A stretch of DNA of 64,000 nt from positions 926,232 to 990,231 of the forward strand of contig JALGYY010000017.1 in NCBI GenBank assembly GCA_025782575.1, read 5' to 3'. Within the stretch, counting starts at the first letter, position 1; every line of letters starts with the position of its first letter. Below the pieces are notes generated by a model that ran no database searches, was not told the origin of the DNA, and saw nothing but the letters and a program-made list of their open reading frames with translations. Shown here piece by piece: positions 1 to 8,419 of the stretch. This stretch comes from a bacterium. GTDB taxonomy: Bacteria > Orphanbacterota > Orphanbacteria > Orphanbacterales > Orphanbacteraceae. The position numbers were made by a program, and so were the translations under genes.

Positions 1-1
1 G

Positions 2-1099
2 GAGAGCGGCGAAGCGGGACGGATGGTCGCTCAGGGGGGAATCCTGGTTCTTCTGGCAGGCGCCGGAGCCTTGATCACAGCCGGCCCCGCAGCACACTAC
101 CTGTTTCTCCTGATCGGCACCGACCCCGAGGTGAGCCGGCTCGGTTACGCCTATCTCTCTATTCTGTTTCGTGGTGCGATTTTCAGTTTCTCGTCACTGT
201 TCATGGAATCTGCGCTTCGGGCCGCAGGGGATACGCGGACACCCATGTTCATCACCGGTGGTGGTTTTCTGCTGAACGCTCTTCTTGATCCGCTCCTGAT
301 TTTCGGAGCGGGTCCCGTCCCGGCTCTCGGGATCGAAGGGGCTGCGATTGCCACAGTCATTTCCCAGGCGACGATGGTCTGCTTCTTCCTGGCCCATTTC
401 CGAAGCGACCGAACGGCCGTGCCGATCGACTTCCGAGCCGCCCGGGTACCAGACCTCGCTGTCTGGGGCAAGATCATCCGGATCGGCGCACCCGTATCGA
501 TGATTACGGCGCTCTTCTCAGCGGTCTATCTCTTCCTCACTTACTTCCTGGCCAAATACGGCGCCGTACCGATCGCCGTCGTGGGCGTAGGAAACCGGCT
601 CGAGGGGATCACCTATCTCATCGCCCACGGACTCTCGGTCGCCGCCATGACTCTCGTCGGCCAGAATCTAGGTGCCGGAAAATCGGACCGCGCAGAAAAA
701 GCAGCATGGATGGCATCCGGAATCGCCGCCGGCATGGCCCTCTTGATAGGGCTCGCATTTTTCCTCTTCCCCCGATGGATCTTCGGCTTTTTCACGGATG
801 ATCCGACGGTTCTTGAAGAGGGGGTGCGCTTTCTTCGAATCGTCGCTCTCTGCCAGGGCTTCATGGGTGTGGAGGTCGTAATGTACGGGGCGTTTTCAGG
901 TGCGGGGGATACGCTTCCCGCTACGATCATCTCAACCTTCCTGAATGCCCTTCGGATTCCCGCCGCATGGATAGTGGCTGATCTTCTTGGTTATGGTCCT
1001 GTCGGGATCTGGTGGATGATTTCGCTCAGCTGCATCGTACGTGGAGTGTTGCTCGGAGCCTGGTTTCGCAGGAACCGTTGGAAAGAGAAGGTGGTTTAG
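2..1099 (+). CDS. MATE family efflux transporter, 5'-truncated by the window edge
   Basis: The reading frame is open from base 2, so the true start lies upstream of the window. About 365 residues are visible, against about 450 for a complete MATE protein. The protein is almost entirely hydrophobic, with repeated membrane segments. The pattern of the second MATE half is clear: an ALRAAGDTRTP stretch about 70 residues in, later GNRLEGITYL, and near the end GAFSGAGDTLPATI. MATE proteins are inner-membrane Na+ or H+ antiporters that export cationic drugs and metabolites. The gene ends just before a long palindromic repeat. The substrate cannot be told from the sequence. Family assignment is secure; NorM versus DinF subgroup is not. 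Confidence 0.9.
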   Translation, partial: ESGEAGRMVAQGGILVLLAGAGALITAGPAAHYLFLLIGTDPEVSRLGYAYLSILFRGAIFSFSSLFMESALRAAGDTRTPMFITGGGFLLNALLDPLLIFGAGPVPALGIEGAAIATVISQATMVCFFLAHFRSDRTAVPIDFRAARVPDLAVWGKIIRIGAPVSMITALFSAVYLFLTYFLAKYGAVPIAVVGVGNRLEGITYLIAHGLSVAAMTLVGQNLGAGKSDRAEKAAWMASGIAAGMALLIGLAFFLFPRWIFGFFTDDPTVLEEGVRFLRIVALCQGFMGVEVVMYGAFSGAGDTLPATIISTFLNALRIPAAWIVADLLGYGPVGIWWMISLSCIVRGVLLGAWFRRNRWKEKVV

Positions 1100-1119
1100 C
1101 CCGAGAGTCGTGTGGGACT

Positions 1120-1229
1120 CCCTTAATTCTGGGGACATTAATTCTGGGGACACAATACTTAATTCCGGCAAGACGGGTCGGGGGAATTAAGTATTGTGTC
1201 CCCAGAATTAATGTCCCCAGAATTAGGGG
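1120..1229. repeat. Long palindrome with GGGGACACAATAC core (REP/RAYT-type element), copy 1
   Basis: Left arm about 1122-1166 and right arm about 1183-1227 are near-perfect reverse complements around a short loop of about 16 bases. Each arm contains a duplicated TTAATTCTGGGGACA unit followed by CACAATACTTAATTCC. The same core (GGGGACACAATAC / GTATTGTGTCCCC) recurs at 35367-35438 and 48343-48430. Sequences of this type are known to flank REP-associated tyrosine transposases in many bacteria. No transposase gene is present here, so this is probably a non-autonomous copy. It lies between the ends of two convergent genes and could also terminate transcription from both sides. Confidence 0.85.
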
Positions 1230-1236
1230 GGTCGGC

Positions 1237-1809
1237 CTAGCCCGCTTCGACGATCCGGCCTGCCCGCAGGCGGTACTCCTTGCCGCACTTACAGGGAACG
1301 CTCGGCTCCATCTTCTCGCCGCACTCACAGGACCAGCCGTACTGACGAGCTGGGTTACCGATTACGATCGCATGGTCCGGCACATCTCGTGTGATGACTG
1401 CGCCGGCGCCGATCATCGCGTTCCTGCCGATCTTGACGCCACATATGATTGTCGCGTTCGCACCGACGGACGCCCCCTCGCGAATCAGAGTCGGTAGAAA
1501 TTCATCGGGCGTTTTCTTGGTTCGGCAGCGGGGAAGCAGATCGTTCGTCAGAACCGCGTTCGGGCCGAGAAAGACGTAGTCCTCCAGCACCACTTTGTCC
1601 CATACGGATATGCCGTTCTTGAGCGTGCAATGGTTTCCGATTATGGCGCCCGTCTCCACGAAACAACCTTCTCCTATATTGCAGTCCTCGCCGACGGTCG
1701 CCCCTTCCATGACATGCGCGAACGCCCAGATCCGCGTACCCCGGCCTACTTCGGTCGCATCGCACATTCCCTTTTCATGCACGAAAAAGCGCTCTTCCAT
1801 CGCTCTCAT
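1237..1809 (-). CDS. Left-handed beta-helix acyltransferase (WbbJ/WbpD-like) with C-terminal zinc-ribbon-like tail
   Basis: About 190 residues. Residues ~15-150 are made of hexapeptide-repeat turns ([LIV]-G-x-x-x-x), for example VGEDCNIGEGCFVETGAIIG and VGANATIICGVKIGRNAMIG, ending in the typical VIGNPAR motif. Members of this family transfer acetyl or other acyl groups to amino sugars (WbpD/FdtC type) in surface-glycan synthesis. The last ~30 residues carry CEC-G and CKC-G pairs, which look like a small zinc ribbon. I chose the ATG at 1809, preceded by AGGGGG; an in-frame ATG at 1800 is equally possible, and the ORF extends further upstream without a good start. It stands alone on the minus strand, convergent with the MATE gene. 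The sugar substrate is unknown. Confidence 0.8.
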   Translation of the reverse strand: MRAMEERFFVHEKGMCDATEVGRGTRIWAFAHVMEGATVGEDCNIGEGCFVETGAIIGNHCTLKNGISVWDKVVLEDYVFLGPNAVLTNDLLPRCRTKKTPDEFLPTLIREGASVGANATIICGVKIGRNAMIGAGAVITRDVPDHAIVIGNPARQYGWSCECGEKMEPSVPCKCGKEYRLRAGRIVEAG

Positions 1810-2041
1810 CCGCCCCCTGTTATTAGTTGGTTCGATTGAATGGACCGCATGGGACCATAGTGTAGACCTGCCTGTCCCCAAAAGAAAAGGGGCAATCACC
1901 CGGGGCGGGGAGCCTCGGAGAAATCACGCCTTAAAGCCCCTCACCGTTTACTCCGGAGCGGCTTCCTGCTTCTCTTTCTCGCCACCGCGATGCCCCCTCC
2001 TATCAGGAGCCTTTTCATTCGAACTTCCTGAGTTGAATCAC

Positions 2042-4372
2042 TTAAAGCGGGAAGAACATCGGAATCAGGTAAACGAGTACCGCGAGCAGAACAATCGTAA
2101 GTGGCGTCCCGACTTTGAGATAGTCAGATACCTTGTACCCTCCCGCTCCCATGACGAGCAGATTGGCCTTGTGGCTGAAAGGGGTCATGAACGCGGCCGA
2201 TGCAGCCAGGCTGATGCCCATCATGACCGGCATCGGGCTGATTCCCATCTGCTCCGCCGCCTGGAGCGCGACCGGAGTGAGTAGTACCACCGCGGGAGCG
2301 CCGTCGAGCGCCTGACTCAGCATGCTCGAAAGTAACACCAGTCCGGCCAGCACGGCATATGGCCCGTAGGGACCCGCAATGGTTGTCACGCTCAGAGAGA
2401 GCAGGTGAGCCCCCCCCGTCCTTTCCATGGCGATCCCCACGGGGAGAATAGCGGCCACCAGGAAAATCGCCCGCCACTCGACCGCTCGATATGCTTCTTC
2501 CATTGTGATCGCACCAAAGAGCACCACGAAAGTAGCCGCGGTGAACGCCGCTACATGGATCGGCTGCCAGCCGGTAACGACCATGGCGATCATGAGCAGC
2601 AAGCCGCCGACTGCGAACCACGCCTTGTTTTTTCGTCGTGGTTCCTGGGCTTGCGGAGAGAGTGTGATGAAATCGGGATCAGCGCCGAAGAGACGGATTT
2701 TGTTCCACGGCCCCTGAACGAGGAGGGCGTCACCGAATCGAAGTCGTCGTTTCGGAAGCCCTGTGTGAATCGGCTTCCCCTCCCGCCAGAGCGCGAGAAC
2801 CTGCAGGCCGTACTTGTCAGCGAAACGGAGTCCGGCAATTGTCTTTCCGGCCGCATGGGAGCGGGGGGCCACAGTCGCCTCCACCATGCCCATATTGTCG
2901 GTCATGATGACCGATTCGCTGACGTCCTGTTCGAGCGTGACATTTCCGAGAGCGAGGATACTTCGTATTTTGCTGGGCTCGCCTGCTACAAGAAGCTCGT
3001 CACCGGCGAGAATCGACTCCTCGGGATCGGTCGCCAGATGGGTTTCACCCCCCCGCATGATGCCGGCAATCGTAAGTCCCACAAGCTCTGACATGCGGCT
3101 CTCCCCCACGGTCGCCCCGGCCAGGGGAGATCCTTCCGGCACGCGCAGAAGAAAAAGATGATCCTCCAGATCCCGAAAGGTCGAGCGCCCTCTCTGGGAG
3201 ACTTCGAAATCCCTTTCGAGAGCGATCGTGTCGAGCTGAGCCTGTGTTCCGATCGCGATGATCTCATCCCCCGCCTGAAGCGGCCGCTCGGCAAGGTTCG
3301 TATCGATCAATTCACCATTACTTCGGATTCCCACGACGATCGCGCCGAACCGAACCCGGAACCCGATCTGCCGGAGTGTCTTGTGAACCATTCCCGAGTC
3401 GGGGACGAGTTTAGCGGCGATCCCGCTCACTCGGGAACTCGCTCGCTCGAGAGTGGCCCGCGCCCCCTCCTCGATCTCCACTCCCCGCACGCGAAAAAGC
3501 TCGTTCAGCTCGCTGTAACGCCCCTTGACCAGCAGAACATCGCCGCCGAGCAGCACCGAATTACCTGACGGGGCAAGCTGCTTTTTCTCATCTCTCACAA
3601 TGCCGACGACCTGGACTCCAAGCGAACTGCCGAGCATGGTCTGGCCGAGCGTCTTGCCGTCCAGATCGGAGCCGAACGGAATGCGAATCGAGAAGAGATT
3701 CTGCTCAATCTGATACATGCGGGAGAGTTCCCGGTCGGGCGAAACCGACTTGCCGATGTCCGTATCAGGAAGGAACTTCCGACCCACCGTAATCATGAAC
3801 AGGATCCCGCCTAAGAGAAGCACCGAACCGAGAGGGGTGAAGTCGAACAGACCGAACGAGGGGAGTCCCCGCTCGCGAAGCATTTCAGCAGCCAGAATAT
3901 TCGGCGGCGTGCCGATGAGCGTGGTGGTTCCGCCGAGAATCGCACCGAAAGACAGGGGGATAAACAGACGGGAAGGAGATACGCCTGTCTTTTTGGAGAT
4001 GCTCGAAACGGCGGGAAGAAGGACCGCTGTAGCGGCGATGTTGTTCATGAATGCCGACAGAACTCCCGCCACCAGCATGATTGCGATGATGAGCGGCACT
4101 TCTTTGTTGCCGATGAACGTATGAACCCGGCCACCAATTATGTCCGCCACCCCCGTGTGCAGGAGTGCGCCGCTCACGAAGAATATCGAGAGCATGGTGA
4201 TAACTGCGGCGCTCGAAAAACCGGTGAAGGCTTCACCGGGCGTGACAAATCCGGCGAGAGTAAAGATGACAAGACCGATAAACGCCGTCAAATCGACCGG
4301 CAGCTTTTCGGTGAAGAAGAGATAGGCCATCCCGAGCAGGATGGCAAAGAGGATACCGATCTCGACCGTCAT
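2042..4372 (-). CDS. SLC13/DASS-family transporter with four tandem RCK_C (TrkA_C) domains
   Basis: 776 residues. Residues ~1-200 are membrane segments with the first-half signatures MNNIAATAVLLP and GGTTTLIGTPPNIL. Residues ~225-560 form four successive RCK_C-like domains, each ending in a GD(ALV)L(LV)V- or GDEIIAIG-type strand. Residues ~590-776 are the second membrane half (VLLTPVALQAAEQMGISP, ASAAFMTPFSHKANLLVMG). SLC13 proteins with central RCK_C domains are Na+-coupled transporters, often annotated as sulfate or dicarboxylate carriers. The RCK_C domains probably bind a ligand that gates transport. In the second half the usual SN(A/T)AT-type ion/substrate motif reads LDGAPAV. Sulfate as substrate would fit the Sat/CysC operon 40 kb away, but that is inference. 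Confidence 0.88.
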   Translation of the reverse strand: MTVEIGILFAILLGMAYLFFTEKLPVDLTAFIGLVIFTLAGFVTPGEAFTGFSSAAVITMLSIFFVSGALLHTGVADIIGGRVHTFIGNKEVPLIIAIMLVAGVLSAFMNNIAATAVLLPAVSSISKKTGVSPSRLFIPLSFGAILGGTTTLIGTPPNILAAEMLRERGLPSFGLFDFTPLGSVLLLGGILFMITVGRKFLPDTDIGKSVSPDRELSRMYQIEQNLFSIRIPFGSDLDGKTLGQTMLGSSLGVQVVGIVRDEKKQLAPSGNSVLLGGDVLLVKGRYSELNELFRVRGVEIEEGARATLERASSRVSGIAAKLVPDSGMVHKTLRQIGFRVRFGAIVVGIRSNGELIDTNLAERPLQAGDEIIAIGTQAQLDTIALERDFEVSQRGRSTFRDLEDHLFLLRVPEGSPLAGATVGESRMSELVGLTIAGIMRGGETHLATDPEESILAGDELLVAGEPSKIRSILALGNVTLEQDVSESVIMTDNMGMVEATVAPRSHAAGKTIAGLRFADKYGLQVLALWREGKPIHTGLPKRRLRFGDALLVQGPWNKIRLFGADPDFITLSPQAQEPRRKNKAWFAVGGLLLMIAMVVTGWQPIHVAAFTAATFVVLFGAITMEEAYRAVEWRAIFLVAAILPVGIAMERTGGAHLLSLSVTTIAGPYGPYAVLAGLVLLSSMLSQALDGAPAVVLLTPVALQAAEQMGISPMPVMMGISLAASAAFMTPFSHKANLLVMGAGGYKVSDYLKVGTPLTIVLLAVLVYLIPMFFPL

Positions 4373-4503
4373 GCGGCCATTGTATCAGCGAGGGGGATGA
4401 GGAGCGAACAAAAGGTGGGAAGGGGGTGGCAAGATGAAGGGGGGACGCTCCGGTCGCCCGTTAATTTCAGCGAAGCGGCCCCAGGTCCCCCCCCGAATCT
4501 CTG

Positions 4504-4532
4504 TTGCAGACCGCAACCCATCCTGATACGAT
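4504..4532 (+). promoter_or_regulatory. Possible promoter of the sigma-factor operon
   Basis: TTGCAG (4504-4509) and TACGAT (4527-4532) are separated by 17 bases, immediately upstream of the ECF sigma gene and within the divergent gap to the SLC13 gene. Both hexamers match the sigma70 consensus only partly. I see no clear GGAAC-type ECF autoregulatory box. Weak call. Confidence 0.3.
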
Positions 4533-4586
4533 TCGTTCGAAGTGCATAAGCGACTTCCCCCCCATGAGTTAGATGAAAGGGAGAGC

Positions 4587-5165
4587 TTGAATTTTTCCAG
4601 TCCTGAATTTCTCGACCAGGTAAGAAAGAAGGATCCAGAAGCACTAACCGCCATCGTGAAGGCGTATGGAAAGCAGATCTTTCGGGCTTCCCTCGGCGCC
4701 GGCCTCCGGGAACAGGAAGCCGAAGAGGTGGTGCAGGAAACCTTCACGGCTTTTGTGCAGAATGTCTCCCGTTTCGAAGGGAGATCGCACATCCGCACAT
4801 GGCTGTTCGGGATTCTATACAACAAGATCGCCGAGTCCCGGCGGAAGAAGAAGCGGGATCTCGCGAATGACTCGATCGATGATGTCTTTGAATCCCGATT
4901 CGATATGAACGGATCGTGGACACGGCCGCCGAGAGACGTGGAAGCGCTCTTCTCGGATTCGGAACTCCGCGATCAGATTGGTTCGTGCATGGAGGGACTC
5001 TCCGATAATCAAAAGAACGCCTTCATGCTTCGCGAAGTCGAGGGTTTCCCGAGTCCGGAAGTCTGCGAGATTTTAGGAGTAACGGCGACCAATCTCGGCG
5101 TCTTGATCTATCGGGCCCGGAACAACCTGAGAGAATGCCTGGAAGCGATGGGAGTAGGAAAGTAG
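4587..5165 (+). CDS. ECF-family RNA polymerase sigma factor
   Basis: About 192 residues. Sigma region 2 spans residues ~10-75, with DPEALTAIVKAYGKQIFR and the -10-recognition stretch RTWLFGILYNKIAESRRKKK. Region 4 spans residues ~130-185, with LSDNQKNAFMLREVEGFPSP and a helix-turn-helix EVCEILGVTATNLGVLIYRA. ECF factors redirect RNA polymerase in response to a signal relayed by a cognate anti-sigma factor, here probably the next gene. I chose the TTG at 4587 because AAAGGGAG lies just upstream; the frame extends to a GTG at 4542 with no Shine-Dalgarno. The gene starts a tight + strand operon with the anti-sigma, DUF3179 and OPT genes. The ECF subgroup is not assignable by eye. Confidence 0.92.
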   Translation: MNFSSPEFLDQVRKKDPEALTAIVKAYGKQIFRASLGAGLREQEAEEVVQETFTAFVQNVSRFEGRSHIRTWLFGILYNKIAESRRKKKRDLANDSIDDVFESRFDMNGSWTRPPRDVEALFSDSELRDQIGSCMEGLSDNQKNAFMLREVEGFPSPEVCEILGVTATNLGVLIYRARNNLRECLEAMGVGK

Positions 5166-5167
5166 CG

Positions 5168-5446
5168 ATGATGAACTGCCGCGAAGTGAGCCGCATGATC
5201 GCCGACGGATCGGCAGAGGGAGCGGGCTTTCTCGCCCGCATGCAGATCCGTTTCCATCACCTGATGTGCGGTCATTGCAGAAGTTTCGCATCGCAGCTCC
5301 GTGCGGTCGGAACAGCTGCCCGGGCTCATATGGACAAACAGGAATCTTCGTCGACCGGGCAGGGCGGAATCGAAGATCGTGTAATCAAGAAAATCCTGGA
5401 GCAGGACGACTCCCCAGAGACAACTACAAAAGGCGGCAATTCATGA
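5168..5446 (+). CDS. Small zinc-finger anti-sigma factor (zf-HC2/ZAS-like), soluble
   Basis: About 92 residues beginning at ATG 5168, two bases after the sigma stop; an adjacent ATG at 5171 is equally possible. AGGAAAG upstream serves as ribosome binding site. The N-terminal MNCREVSRMIAD and the following HHLMCGHC give the Cys...H-x3-C-x2-C pattern of zinc-binding anti-sigma domains. No membrane segment is present, so unlike many partners of ECF factors it is probably cytoplasmic and could sense redox state or metals through its zinc site. The last bases overlap the next gene (ATGA), indicating translational coupling. Assignment rests on the motif, the size and the position directly behind an ECF sigma gene. 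Confidence 0.8.
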   Translation: MMNCREVSRMIADGSAEGAGFLARMQIRFHHLMCGHCRSFASQLRAVGTAARAHMDKQESSSTGQGGIEDRVIKKILEQDDSPETTTKGGNS

Positions 5447-6489
5447 CAAAGAGACTGATCCTGATTTTACTCCTCTTCCCCGCTTTCACCGCGTGGGCCG
5501 ATGAGCCTGAAGACGTCGAGTTGATCGACGGCGACCGGATCTATACCGTACTCGAATTCGACGGAATTCCCGCGATCGATGATCCGGTTTTCGTGAGCGC
5601 GGCAGAAGCGGACTCGTTCCTGAATCCCGATGAGATGATGATCGGGGTTTCAATCGGCGACGAGGCGCGGGCGTATTCCACCTGGCATCTCGACGGCCAT
5701 GAAATCGTGAATGATGTGGTGGGAGGCACGCCGATCGCCGCTACATGGTGACCTCTCTGCTATACCGCCATCGTGTATGAGCGGACGGTAGCAGGCGAAG
5801 CGACCACATTCGGTGTGAGCGGCAAACTCTGGCGCAATTCTCTCATTATGTATGATCGAGCCACAAAGAGCCTCTGGAGTCACGTCCTGGGCGAGTGCCT
5901 GGACGGCGTGCGCCAGGGGGAAACTTTGACTGTTGTTCCCAGCTCCCAAACGACCTGGGCCGAGTGGAAGGCCGCATACCCCCACACGCTGGTATTACAG
6001 AAAGACGCCACAGAAATACAGGACGGCTCTCATTACGATCGCTACTTCACCGACCCGGATCGCATGGGGATTCACGGATACGAGAATGATGACGTCCGTC
6101 TCGAAGGGAAAGATATCGTGATCGGCGTCCGGCAAGGGACGAGCAGGGCCGCCTATCCCCTGAAGAACCTGGAGACCCAGCCCCTCGTCCATGATACGAT
6201 CGGTGATGTTCCGATTCTGGTGGTGTATTCGAGTGAGAGCCATTCGGCTTACCTGTTCGACCGCCGCGCAGGAGATCGCGAGCTTCATTGGACGCCCGTT
6301 CCCGACACGAAAGGTCTTCGTCTGAAAGATGACGAAACCGGATCGATCTGGGACGGAACGCGAGGTGAGGCGATATCAGGCCCCCTCGCCGGAACACGCC
6401 TCGATCCTGTGACGTTTACGAAAGTCTTCTGGTTTGCGTGGAGCCAGTTCTTCCCGCAAACATCGATCTGGAGCCCGGACCGAAATTGA
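5443..6489 (+). CDS. DUF3179 protein with in-frame TGA: candidate selenoprotein (Sec103)
   Basis: The frame starts at ATG 5443, overlapping the anti-sigma stop. It has a signal peptide (MTKRLILILLLFPAFTAWA, cleavage before DEP) and resembles DUF3179 throughout, with AYSTWHLDGHEIVNDVVGG before and PLCYTAIVYER after codon 103. Codon 103 is TGA (5749-5751), and the same frame continues 246 codons to TGA at 6487. DUF3179 proteins usually read (T/V)(Y/W)CPLC here, so TGA replaces exactly the first Cys of a CxxC pair, giving U-P-L-C. A SECIS-like hairpin follows at 5757-5794. Together these support selenocysteine insertion rather than a broken gene. DUF3179 function is unknown; an exported thiol/selenol redox role is inference. 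The alternative is a nonsense mutation or sequencing error (TGC/TGT to TGA). Confidence 0.8.
5757..5794 (+). promoter_or_regulatory. Bacterial SECIS-like hairpin downstream of the in-frame TGA
   Basis: The mRNA can fold as CUGCUA (5757-5762) with UAGCAG (5789-5794); an internal loop UA / ACGG; CCGC (5765-5768) with GCGG (5781-5784); CAU (5769-5771) with AUG (5777-5779) and a bulged A at 5780; and a five-base apical loop CGUGU (5772-5776). The loop G and U sit about 21 bases after the UGA. Bacterial SECIS elements lie within roughly 16-37 bases of the UGA and carry a G early in a small apical loop, so geometry and loop both fit. The hairpin is inside the coding sequence, as is normal in bacteria. 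Confidence 0.65.
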
Positions 6490-8378
6490 GCAGCGCCCCC
6501 AAACCTTTCGTTGCGCCTGAAAAATCGATCGCGGAAGCGACACTGATCGCCGTCGGTCTCGGCCTCGCGATCGGCCTGGTCATGACCGCCGCGAATACCT
6601 ATCTCGGGCTATACGCCGGAATGACCGTAAGCGCTTCGATTCCCGCCGCAGTCATCTCCATGGGGATTCTGCGGGGCATATTGAAGCGGGGCACGATCCT
6701 CGAAAACAACATCGTGCAGACCATCGCTTCCGCAGGAGAGTCGGTCGCGGCCGGAATCATCTTTACCGTGCCGGCGCTCGTGCTGACGGAAGCGTGGCAT
6801 AAATTCCATTACTGGCCAGTCACTCTGATCGGCATGCTCGGCGGCCTGCTCGGCGTGCTCTTCATGATCCCACTTCGTCGAGCGCTCATCGTGGAAGAAG
6901 AGGAGCTGATCTACCCGGAGGGGCTCGCCTGTGCGGAAGTACTCGAAGCGGGAGAACGGGGGGGCACCGGCCTGAAGACCGTTTTCGGCGCGATGGGTCT
7001 CGGTATGCTCTTCAAGACGATGATCGGAGGTGTGGCGATCATCAAGGGGACAGTCGAGTGGGCCACTCGGGCGGGCAACACGATTCTTTATATGGGAAGC
7101 GACCTCTCCCCCGCTCTGCTGGGCGTCGGATTTATCGTCGGCCCCAATGTGGCGACTCTCGTCTTTCTCGGCGGCGCCATCGGCTGGCTGATCGCGATTC
7201 CCATCTATGTCGCATCGAGCGGATTGATCGGCGTCACCGACTATGTCGCCCATGCCGGTTCGATCTGGGATGCCCAGATCCGTTATATGGGTGTGGGGGC
7301 GATGGTGGTGGGTGGCCTCTGGTCAATCTGGTCGGTTCGCCATGGTATTCGGAAAGGGATCCAGGGGGGGATCGGCGGTTACAAGGGCGAAACCGATGAG
7401 ACGGGCCGGGCCATTCGAACAGAGAGAGACATGCCCATGAAGCAGCTCGGGCTCATGCTGGCGCTCATTCTGCCGGCCGTTTTCGGCCTCTACATTTACC
7501 TGGCCAATGGCGTAATAATCGGCCTGCTCGCCGGCCTCATCATGACAGTGACCGGTTTCTTCTTCGTTGCGGTATCAAGTTATATCGTCGGACTCGTCGG
7601 CAGCTCGAACAACCCCGTTTCGGGGATGACGATCTGCACAGTGCTGTTCGCTTCGGGCCTCTTGCTCCTGTGCGGGCTTACGGGAACGACCGGAATCATA
7701 GCTGTGCTCGGTATTGCCGGCGTAGTCTGCTGCGCCGCCTGTACGGCGGGTGACGTATCCCAGGATCTGAAGACCGGCTGCATGCTGGGTGCCACGCCTG
7801 TCAAGCAGCAGTGGACTCAAGTTATCGGCGTGATAGTGCCCGCATTTATCGTCGCGCCGATTCTCATGGTGCTTCATCATTCGTACGGAATCGGCGATCA
7901 GCTCAGGGCGCCCCAGGCGACCCTATTCGCCAGCCTGACAAGCACCATGTTTAAGGGGGGAACGCTTCCCTGGGCCATGATCATTGCCGGTGCCGCGATC
8001 GGGATCGCCATTATTATCATCGATCTGATTCTGAAAAGCCGAGGCGCTTCTTTTCGCGCACATGTCATGCCTGTGGCGGTCGGTATCTATCTGCCCCTTT
8101 CTTTATCTGTTCCCATTCTCGTGGGCGGGCTGGCCAGCTATTTCGTCGCGCGAGCTGTTCGTGGCGGCGGGGAAAAGGCCATAAGTAACGCACAAAGCAA
8201 GGGCGTACTCTTCTCTTCCGGGCTCGTTGCCGGGGAGGCGATCACCGGAGTGATTCTGGCGACGCTGATCTTCTTCAACGTCAATCTGCCGATCCAGGTG
8301 TTCGACAGCTCCGCTCTTTCCCTGATTCTGTTCGCTGCGATCGTCGCTATTCTCATCCGGGCTTCGAGAAGAAATTAG
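6486..8378 (+). CDS. OPT-family oligopeptide/metal-chelate transporter
   Basis: About 630 residues of polytopic membrane protein. OPT hallmarks are visible: AANTYLGLYAGMTVSASIPA near residues 30-50, NNIVQTIASAGESVAAGIIF, then YPEGLACAEVLEAGE, and SSNNPVSGMTICTVL in the second half. OPT carriers import peptides or metal-siderophore complexes by proton coupling. I chose the TTG at 6486, which overlaps the DUF3179 stop (TTGA) and gives an N-terminus like family members; a GTG at 6438 is in frame but lacks a ribosome binding site. The overlap ties it to the sigma/anti-sigma/DUF3179 operon. The substrate cannot be read from sequence. Confidence 0.92.
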   Translation: MSSAPKPFVAPEKSIAEATLIAVGLGLAIGLVMTAANTYLGLYAGMTVSASIPAAVISMGILRGILKRGTILENNIVQTIASAGESVAAGIIFTVPALVLTEAWHKFHYWPVTLIGMLGGLLGVLFMIPLRRALIVEEEELIYPEGLACAEVLEAGERGGTGLKTVFGAMGLGMLFKTMIGGVAIIKGTVEWATRAGNTILYMGSDLSPALLGVGFIVGPNVATLVFLGGAIGWLIAIPIYVASSGLIGVTDYVAHAGSIWDAQIRYMGVGAMVVGGLWSIWSVRHGIRKGIQGGIGGYKGETDETGRAIRTERDMPMKQLGLMLALILPAVFGLYIYLANGVIIGLLAGLIMTVTGFFFVAVSSYIVGLVGSSNNPVSGMTICTVLFASGLLLLCGLTGTTGIIAVLGIAGVVCCAACTAGDVSQDLKTGCMLGATPVKQQWTQVIGVIVPAFIVAPILMVLHHSYGIGDQLRAPQATLFASLTSTMFKGGTLPWAMIIAGAAIGIAIIIIDLILKSRGASFRAHVMPVAVGIYLPLSLSVPILVGGLASYFVARAVRGGGEKAISNAQSKGVLFSSGLVAGEAITGVILATLIFFNVNLPIQVFDSSALSLILFAAIVAILIRASRRN

Positions 8379-8419
8379 CGCGATCCGCGGGATCGCCTGT
8401 CTTTATTCCAGAGGGATGT

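Noticed and set aside
1012-1497. + strand open frame of 161 codons across the first palindrome
   Set aside because: It overlaps the end of the MATE gene, runs through a palindromic repeat, and is antisense to the acyltransferase.
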